Shown: positions 62,575 through 64,000 of the stretch, in pieces
How the letters are laid out: each line of letters begins with the position of its first letter
Numbering within the stretch: the first letter of the stretch is position 1
Assembly (NCBI GenBank): GCA_024234875.1
Contig: JACKNM010000009.1
Span: forward strand, 195,771 to 259,770
Length of the DNA stretch: 64,000 nt
Source: Ectothiorhodospiraceae bacterium
GTDB lineage: Bacteria; Pseudomonadota; Gammaproteobacteria; HK1
Direction: 5' to 3'
Notes under the pieces: model-generated
Database searches by the model: none
What the model saw: only the letters and a program-made list of their open reading frames with translations
What the model was told of the DNA's origin: nothing
Position numbers and translations under genes: made by a program

Positions 62575-62956
62575 CCATGCCGACCGCGCTGGTGGTGGGG
62601 CGTCTCGTGGGCCCGAGGGCCACGCGCTCCGCCGCCTCGTCGGGTCGACCGTCGCGTCACAGAGGGATCAGGAGCGTTACGGAGACCAGGCGGCGAGTGC
62701 TCGGGCCCCGCCCACGCGCGCCCGGGACGTGCTGTCGATGTCGTCGGCCTCCCACGAGCGCTCGCGCACGAACGACCGACTCGCCGTCGCGCCGACGGAG
62801 CCGCCCTGCCGTGGCGGACCCGCCCGCGGACGAGTCGCACACCGAACGCAGGCGAGCGCCCGGGAGCGCGAGCAGGTGATTCGGCACCAGCAAAACAGCC
62901 GACGGCACCCGAGCAGCGAGGGTGACCGCCGGTCGGACCCAGGGGACACGATCGAC
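62575..62956 (+). other. long GC-rich leader of nrdJ, no recognised element
   Basis: About 380 bases separate the predicted start site from the nrdJ ATG. No cobalamin-riboswitch core was found. An open frame from ATG 62577 to 62879 is arginine-rich and has no recognisable domain or ribosome site. The region may hold an RNA structure, a misplaced start codon or an unrecognised small gene. Confidence 0.35.
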
Positions 62957-64000
62957 ATGAAGCTCGCCCACCGGAGACTCGGAGAGCCGGCCGCGAACAC
63001 GGGGTCACGCGAGATTCCGTTCCAGCCTGCGGCGCTCGACATCTGGGACAAGAAGTATCGGCTGAAGACCAAGGACGGTGCCGCCCTCGACGCCGACATC
63101 GACGGCACCTACCAGCGCGTGGCCCGCGCCCTCGCGGAGGTCGAGTCGACCCCCGAGCTCCGTGAGCAGTGGTTCGGCCGCTTCTTGCACGCCCTGCGCC
63201 GCGGCGCCATCCCGGCCGGGCGCATCGTCTCCAATGCCGGCGCGCTCGAGCACAAGCCGGCGACCTCGACCATCAACTGCACCGTGTCCGGAACCATCCG
63301 CGACTCGATGGACGACATCCTGCAGAAGGTCCACGAGGCGGGGCTGACCCTGAAGGCCGGGTGCGGCATCGGGTACGAGTTCTCGACCCTGCGGCCGAAG
63401 GGCGCGTACGTGACCGGCGCCGGCGCCTACACCTCGGGGCCGCTGTCGTTCATGGACATCTACGACAAGATGTGCTTCACCGTCTCCTCCGCCGGCGGTC
63501 GCCGCGGCGCGCAGATGGCGACCTTCGACGTCGGCCATCCGGACGCGATGGAGTTCATCCGCGCCAAGCGCGAGAACGGGCGCCTGCGCCAGTTCAATCT
63601 GTCGCTGCTGATCACGCGCGAGTTCATGGAGGCGGTGCGCGAGGACGGGCAGTGGAAGCTCGCGTTCCCGGTGCTGCGCAGCGAGGTCGACGACGGCCGG
63701 GTCGATCTCGAGGACGCGGAGAACATCGTCTGGCGCGACTGGCCGACCGACAACGGCTACATCACCGACGCCGAGGGCCGGGTCGCCTGCCGCGTCTATC
63801 GCACCGTGCGCGCGCGGCGGATGTGGGACGTCATCATGGCGTCGACTTACGACTTCGCGGAGCCAGGGTTCATCTTGATCGACGAGATCAACGAGATGAA
63901 CAACAACTGGTTCTGCGAGAACATCCGCGCCACCAATCCCTGCGGCGAGCAGCCCTTGCCCCCGTACGGCTCGTGCCTGCTCGGCTCGGTCAACCTGACC
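62957..64000 (+). CDS. nrdJ: adenosylcobalamin-dependent (class II) ribonucleotide reductase, 5' part
   Basis: 348 N-terminal residues are present and the gene continues past the right edge. The start MKLAHRRLGEPAANT leads into PFQPAALDIWDKKYRLK, typical of class II NrdJ. STINCTVSG carries the first redox cysteine, KAGCGIGYEFSTLRP the substrate region, and NPCGEQPLPPYGSCLLGSVN the active-site cysteine. It reduces ribonucleotides using vitamin B12 and works in air or its absence. ATG 62957 is used; the frame stays open upstream with a GTG at 62876 as a possible start. An NrdR box and promoter lie upstream. Confidence 0.93.
   Translation, partial: MKLAHRRLGEPAANTGSREIPFQPAALDIWDKKYRLKTKDGAALDADIDGTYQRVARALAEVESTPELREQWFGRFLHALRRGAIPAGRIVSNAGALEHKPATSTINCTVSGTIRDSMDDILQKVHEAGLTLKAGCGIGYEFSTLRPKGAYVTGAGAYTSGPLSFMDIYDKMCFTVSSAGGRRGAQMATFDVGHPDAMEFIRAKRENGRLRQFNLSLLITREFMEAVREDGQWKLAFPVLRSEVDDGRVDLEDAENIVWRDWPTDNGYITDAEGRVACRVYRTVRARRMWDVIMASTYDFAEPGFILIDEINEMNNNWFCENIRATNPCGEQPLPPYGSCLLGSVNLT

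Noticed and set aside
62600..62760. GGAGACCAGGC word in the nrdJ leader resembling part of a cobalamin-riboswitch B12 box
   Set aside because: The AGYC flank and the upstream GCCCCCGCAACnGT-type core of a cobalamin riboswitch are absent, so the match is short and unsupported.

Overview
The window is a contiguous piece of a very GC-rich (roughly 70 percent by eye) Gram-negative bacterial chromosome with dense, often translationally coupled genes. A VacJ/MlaA-type lipoprotein, an orphan CcmI, NudC, EttA, a PEP-CTERM protein, a hopanoid locus and a class II (B12-dependent) ribonucleotide reductase with an NrdR box point to a Proteobacterium, most likely a gammaproteobacterium of the Ectothiorhodospiraceae/Chromatiales kind. 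That placement is inference from gene content, not a phylogeny. No rRNA, tRNA, CRISPR array, phage or intact transposon was seen.

Layout. 1-900: 3' part of ettA (minus). 1.2-5.8 kb: a complete Liv-type ABC importer (plus), convergent with a two-subunit hydantoinase/oxoprolinase pair (minus, 5.9-10 kb). 10.2-27.5 kb: a hopanoid and membrane-lipid island. Its first minus-strand block is hpnH-hpnB-hpnM-vacJ, with dxs divergent. Next comes a head-group-like module of a LicC-type nucleotidyltransferase, a CDP-alcohol phosphatidyltransferase and an HpnL-type membrane protein. The second minus-strand block is squalene synthase-shc-hpnG-PhyH dioxygenase-hpnN-hpnA. Dxs feeds the isoprenoid pool, squalene synthase and Shc make hopene, HpnH and HpnG extend the side chain, and HpnN and HpnM/VacJ probably move the lipid.

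27.8-40.7 kb: quinone oxidoreductase, a fused 5-oxoprolinase coupled to dgkA, a gamma-carbonic-anhydrase-like protein, an aminotransferase, a glycerophosphodiesterase, a phnDCEE phosphonate-type importer and a HAD phosphatase. 40.8-49 kb: a histone-deacetylase-like amidohydrolase, then a MoxR-DUF58-DUF4381-BatA-BatBC-BatD operon. 49-64 kb: a PEP-CTERM protein with a sigma-54 type promoter, a YheS-like ABC-F protein, a glutathione S-transferase, a HAD phosphatase, a cyclopropane-fatty-acid synthase, a membrane-anchored flavin disulfide reductase fusion, ccmI coupled to a second LicC-like nucleotidyltransferase, nudC, a glutamine-synthetase-family ligase and the 5' part of nrdJ.

The main unusual points are the PhyH dioxygenase inside the hpn operon; the two LicC-like nucleotidyltransferases near lipid genes; a 163-bp terminal-inverted-repeat element packed with hairpins; and several families of hairpin repeats in convergent intergenic gaps.
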